Assembly: GCA_032719365.1 (NCBI GenBank)
Contig: CM064873.1
Span: 6,358,501 to 6,422,500, forward strand
Length of the DNA: 64,000 nt
Source: Prinsepia uniflora
Lineage: Eukaryota; Streptophyta; Magnoliopsida; Rosales; Rosaceae
Direction of reading: 5' to 3'
The translations under genes and the position numbers were made by a program. Under the pieces are notes generated by a model. That model did not search any database. It saw nothing but the letters and a program-made list of their open reading frames with translations, and was not told where the DNA came from. This document shows positions 60,317 through 64,000 of this stretch, one piece after another (within the stretch, counting starts at the first letter, position 1; every line of letters begins with the position of its first letter).

Positions 60317-63300
60317 TGTAACGACCCGTCCCGAATTCCGGGATTAGATTAGTCACTAATCTCGTTTAGTGAGGCCGAACGGTGGTTAGTAGGGCGGAAT
60401 CGGACAAATTGTGCAAAATGACCGTTTTGCCCCTGGTCGTGGGTAAAATGTTGACTTTTTGTTCGGGCGGTCAAATGGACTTTGACCGATGACCGTGACG
60501 TAGTTCGGGACGTCACGAGTTCATAGACAGGTGGCACGTTCGATTCCGACATTCGTAGAGAAAGTTATGGTGTTCGGAAGTTGAGGGGTATTTTGGTAAT
60601 TTGGCATGTTTAGGGCCAAATGTTGACTTTTTGACCGGGAGGTCCGATGGGCGAGGGCCAAGGACCGTTACGTAGGTATCGTCGATACGAATCCAACGAC
60701 AGGCGGCATGCCGAAATCGGAGATTCGACGACGAAGTTATGGTCAAGGACGTGAAACGCGATTAACCGAGACTCGGAATAAAATAATAATATAATAATAA
60801 AATCTGATTACTTTAACCAAACCAATCTGGACCCTTGATGAGTGACACATGTCATCATCCCCTTCAATCCTTAAATCATGGATCTTGGTTGGCCATTGAT
60901 TTAATTAATTAATTTTCTCCCCTCAAATCCTCACCATTGATTTTAAAACTCAAACTGATCCCAGCCCTTGATCTCCTCTTCTTTTATTTCTTAAACCATC
61001 AGACTACTCATTTCTCACATTCATTTCTCTCAAAACCGTGAGCACGGTTTCCCTCCTTGATCGTGCACATCATCACCCCACAACATCACTCCACACCCAG
61101 GTAATCTCCAGAGGACGACCACCACCCACCACCTTCACCTGGTGCGGCCACCACCACCACGGACGGCGGCGCAGCCCAGAAAACCCCCCAGACCCGAGAG
61201 GAACCCGATCGGCCCAAAACCATCCAACCGTGCAAACCTTCATACCTGGACTCGAACCAACGTAGGGATAGGACCACTGGAACCTTAGGACGACTCAGAC
61301 CACGACTGGACGAGCCACGGCGGCGCCACGGCGGCGATATGCCCAGAAACCCGAGAAGGTTTGATTTTCTTCCCTGTTTCGAAACACTGGTTTTTGACGT
61401 TAGGATTGCTTGCTTACGTCTGAAACATGTCCTAGGAACCTAGACGACCATTTTGGACCATGAACCACGGCCGGAATCTCGACGAGTCGCCGGAGTTGAT
61501 GACCTGAGTTCTCAGCCGATTTTCCCGTCAGTTTTCAGGTAGTTTAATCCACCTAAAAAGTAGTTTGGATGTCACAGAACCATAGAGGGGATTATGACGA
61601 GTCCATAGGATCAAACCGCATCAAAAATGGTGGTCTGGAACTCGATCTGTGATCGGGTCAAGCCGCGGGTCGACGGCGACCCGGTTACAGACCCGGTTTC
61701 AGAACCCGGTTACTGTAGCATGACGTCATCATTGTTGACCTGAATGTTGACCTGGCGCGTGGGGGCGCGTGAAGGGTATTTTGGGGAAACTTCCAACATG
61801 ACTTTTAATCTATTCGATGTAACGGACATTTTGGAATTGGTTTCGTGTCGATCGGACACCGTCTCGATAGTGTTCGGGATGTCCGAAGGTTTTAAATTAA
61901 GTTTAAAAATAAGTAAAAATTCGGGAAAATTACGGGACTTTGATAGGATGTTAATAATGAGGTTAGTAACCCTCTAAAGTGATTTGGACAGGATTGGGAG
62001 TCCCGGTGATAGTGGTGTGGCCCGGGAGGGCCGGTGGCACGCATATCGAGGCACACGGTTAAAACGGTCTGTGAGTGGACTTTGGTTTTATAAATCCTAT
62101 GCATGCTTAAATGTGTTATATGGTTTATATACATGATTTCTATGATGGTATTTGTGAGTATTGATTTTGGGTATGTTGCACGTATTTCGAGGTGTTTTCC
62201 GTATTTCACGTGTATCAGGATTAACGGTTTATTTGTGGTTTTGCATGCTTGTGGTTAAATACATATTATGATAAAATGGTTTTTATATTGGAAAGATGAA
62301 CTCGGGCTTGAGGCCCACTTGTTTTGGAAATTTCGGACTTGGAGTCCATTTGAGAATCGGGCCGGGGGCCCAGTTGGTTAATGAAATCGGGCCAGGGGCC
62401 CAGTTGGTATGAAATCGGGCTGAGACCCATTTGAGTTATGTTATCGGGCATGGGGCCCAGTTGGATTAAAATGATGATTTCGGGTCAGGGGCCCTACATT
62501 TAATAAATGTGGTTTCGGGTCAGGGACCCTAAATGGAAATGTGTTGTTTTATGGAAAATTCGGGCAGGGCCCATTGTGATGTTGTGAAATGAATTAATAA
62601 AAACTGTTTTCCATATACCATCTGTACACATGGATATATGATGGTCTCCTCCAGATGTCTGGGACACTGGGGAAGTCACGGTGCATTGCCTGTGAAGGGT
62701 CACCATACGGAGCAGCCGGACCGTATGATGACTCAGGAGCAGGATTGCTATGATTGACGTCTGGGACGTCAGACATCAGGGATGTCAGATATATGGACCC
62801 GGAGAGACCCCGGGCAGCACGCGTAGCTTGTGAAACCGTGAGACATGACGTCAGGGACGTCTAGCATCAGGGATGCTGGTGATGGTAATGGTAAAATACG
62901 AATTAATGAAATGGCTTTCCGGGTGGATTTATGATTGTGTGATTTTAATGAATTGATGTTCATTGATGGTCGCGGGTGGTGACCCACACTTGGTTTTTGG
63001 TTGACGGTTTTTGGGCTAAGGCCCTAATGGCTCGGTTGAGCAAACGTTTTGGTTACTGGTTTTCGTGGCATGCATACGTTTTTATTGGAGGGCATAAATG
63101 TCTTATAAATGTATTTGATAAACTTACTAGTTTTTGTCCACTCACAGCTTTTGGTTTTAATGCCCTTCAGGTTGATCACGGACGCGGTTGCATCAGAGAC
63201 TGGGACATTGCACACCTCCTCCATCGATCCTTGCGCACTCTGGATGCCCCGTTTGGGCAGTGGCACTTAGTCATCCCTTGTCTGACACCCCTAGTTGGAC

Positions 63301-63354
63301 GGGAGCAGGGCACATTCCATGGTAATCCCTGGGGGATTGGGATGGGTCCTGTCA
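60317..63354 (+). repeat. Solo LTR (LTR-A family) inside the LTR-B gag
   Basis: 3038 bp, TGTAACGACC...GGGTCCTGTCA, flanked by GTCTC on both sides. It is the same subfamily as the LARD LTRs but plus-oriented. It has the TGGGCCC tandem block (62285-62560). The palindrome at 60836-60860 is damaged. It is younger than the LTR-B element it interrupts. Confidence 0.92.
60836..60860. other. Conserved LTR palindrome (copy 7, degenerate)
   Basis: TGATGAGTGACACATGTCATCATCC: the right arm has lost bases and the centre differs. Confidence 0.6.
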
Positions 63355-63359
63355 GTCTC
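63355..63359. other. Target-site duplication, right (GTCTC)
   Basis: Matches 60312-60316. Confidence 0.9.
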
Positions 63360-63719
63360 CCTGTCGACGCAACAAACGTCGCGCTAGCTTGTGGAGTCAG
63401 CTGTGCTCGATAACCACGGAATCCTGAACTCTGGAAACTACCAGGTCTACCAAAACGATCATCGCCCGATGCTCCACCGATCGTGATCCACCTCTGGGCT
63501 TACTCAGGATCTGCCCCACCACTAAAAGTAGTAGCCCCGAGCCGCTGAGCTCGCTCAATCGTAGCACTCTCCATCCCTCTTGCTGCTTCGTCTCCAGGTC
63601 GTGGAGAGGGTCTACGTCTTGGAGGCATCGTTAATCGCACGATGAAAGAGGCATAGAAAAAATCAACAACCTAAACACAACCTCACAGACCGACAACCCT
63701 ACAAACTCGACAAACCTAT

Positions 63720-63731
63720 GCTCTGATACCA
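63720..63731 (-). other. Primer-binding site of the LTR-B element
   Basis: TGGTATCAGAGC on the minus strand, a perfect initiator-Met tRNA site, 2 bp from the LTR end at 63734. Confidence 0.92.
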
Positions 63732-63733
63732 AT

Positions 63734-64000
63734 TGTCAGGACCCACCCCGGTTTTACCACGAAAACCGAGGTAAATCCTTCTCCCGTCTGACACCCCGAC
63801 ACAACACCAACGTAAACTACTAAAGTAACACAGTCAGACGCAGGAGAAACTTTAGACATCCCGAAGTCAAAGTTTTACAGAGCATAGTTCTACATACAAA
63901 AGAAAACAAGTTTATCCACAAGTACACGCACAACGGAAAAGTTAAAACACTCCGGGGTCACTCTCGTAACTTCTATGCCTCAGACGCTGCCTCGACGCCG
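63734..64000 (-). repeat. LTR-B, 5' LTR (partial, cut by window end)
   Basis: Begins TGTCAGGACCCACC and matches 56694-56960 almost base for base. The two LTRs look very similar over the visible part, which suggests a recent insertion. Confidence 0.9.

Larger units (their letters stand above)
59965..63628 (-). pseudogene. Gypsy gag with internal deletion, interrupted by a solo LTR
   Basis: Start ATG at 63628-63626 (MPPRRRPSPRPGDE), then the ATTFSGGADPE block typical of Ty3/Gypsy gag. A TAA follows, then AQRWI, after which most of the capsid domain is missing. After removing the solo LTR (60317-63354, one GTCTC copy) the frame continues without a shift to a CCHC zinc knuckle (CFYCGERGHFRREC, nucleic-acid binding), a Ser/Arg/Gly-rich linker and the opening of protease (VFSMTQQEVQSAPVAGTG). 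The expected active-site Asp-Ser/Pro-Gly reads DPR and the frame ends at 59965. One stop apart, the frame is surprisingly well kept for a deleted gene. Confidence 0.85.
56694..64000 (-). mobile_element. LTR-B Gypsy element, gag-only deletion derivative, running off the window
   Basis: 3' LTR at 56694-59500; 5' LTR from 63734 past the window end; primer site at 63720-63731. Its own interior is only about 1.2 kb once the solo LTR (60317-63354) is removed. It holds a short gag with an internal deletion and the first residues of protease; reverse transcriptase, RNase H and integrase are absent. The left flank GTACC (56689-56693) should reappear beyond the window if the insertion is intact. Confidence 0.88.

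Overview
This is a plant nuclear window, from a eudicot and possibly from Rosaceae. The plant call rests on one 13-exon GT-AG-spliced gene, AT-rich intergenic DNA, Copia, Gypsy and CACTA remains, and retroelement primer sites of the TGGTATCAGAGC (initiator-Met tRNA) type. The Rosaceae guess is weaker: the host gene reads like the cyanogenic-type GH1 beta-glucosidases of that family.

Layout. 1-4100: AT-rich flank with a decayed zinc-ribbon-like gene fragment, CACTA-type subterminal repeats and two copies of a Copia RNase H fragment. 4194-8158: the only intact host gene, a secreted GH1 beta-glucosidase of 536 residues whose catalytic nucleophile codon reads Gly instead of Glu. About 8540-21760: a decayed Copia element split by a 9.5-kb non-coding Gypsy-type (LARD-like) element with 3.18-kb LTRs and a perfect 5-bp target duplication. 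20974-31300: a 4-kb segment (Copia pol remnant, CACTA end, gene-like pieces) present twice, with a truncated LTR between the copies. 31290-36685: gene-like pieces on the minus strand, then a chimeric or truncated CACTA region. 36686-40890: AT-rich DNA with nothing recognised beyond simple repeats. 40891-43961: tandem units carrying the start of a MAX2-like F-box gene. 44320-64000: a dense nest of LTR elements, comprising a truncated LTR, a decayed Gypsy pol, three solo LTRs with recognisable target duplications, an interrupted LTR remnant, and a gag-only Gypsy derivative that leaves the window.

Two related LTR families dominate. I call them LTR-A (about 3.0-3.2 kb, TGTAACGACC...GGGTCCTGTCA) and LTR-B (about 2.8 kb, ending GGGTGGGTCCTGACA). 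Both carry a conserved GC-rich CGCG block. LTR-A copies also carry a 26-nt near-perfect palindrome and TGACGTCA-type sites. The insertion order can be read from target duplications: LARD into Copia gag; solo LTR into Gypsy pol; solo LTR and the LTR-B element into an older LTR-A; another solo LTR into the gag of the LTR-B element.

The points most worth checking are the nucleophile-less GH1 gene, the MAX2-like tandem fragments, the gag-only Gypsy derivative, and the conserved regulatory-looking motifs inside the LTRs. All calls come from reading the sequence; no database search was run.
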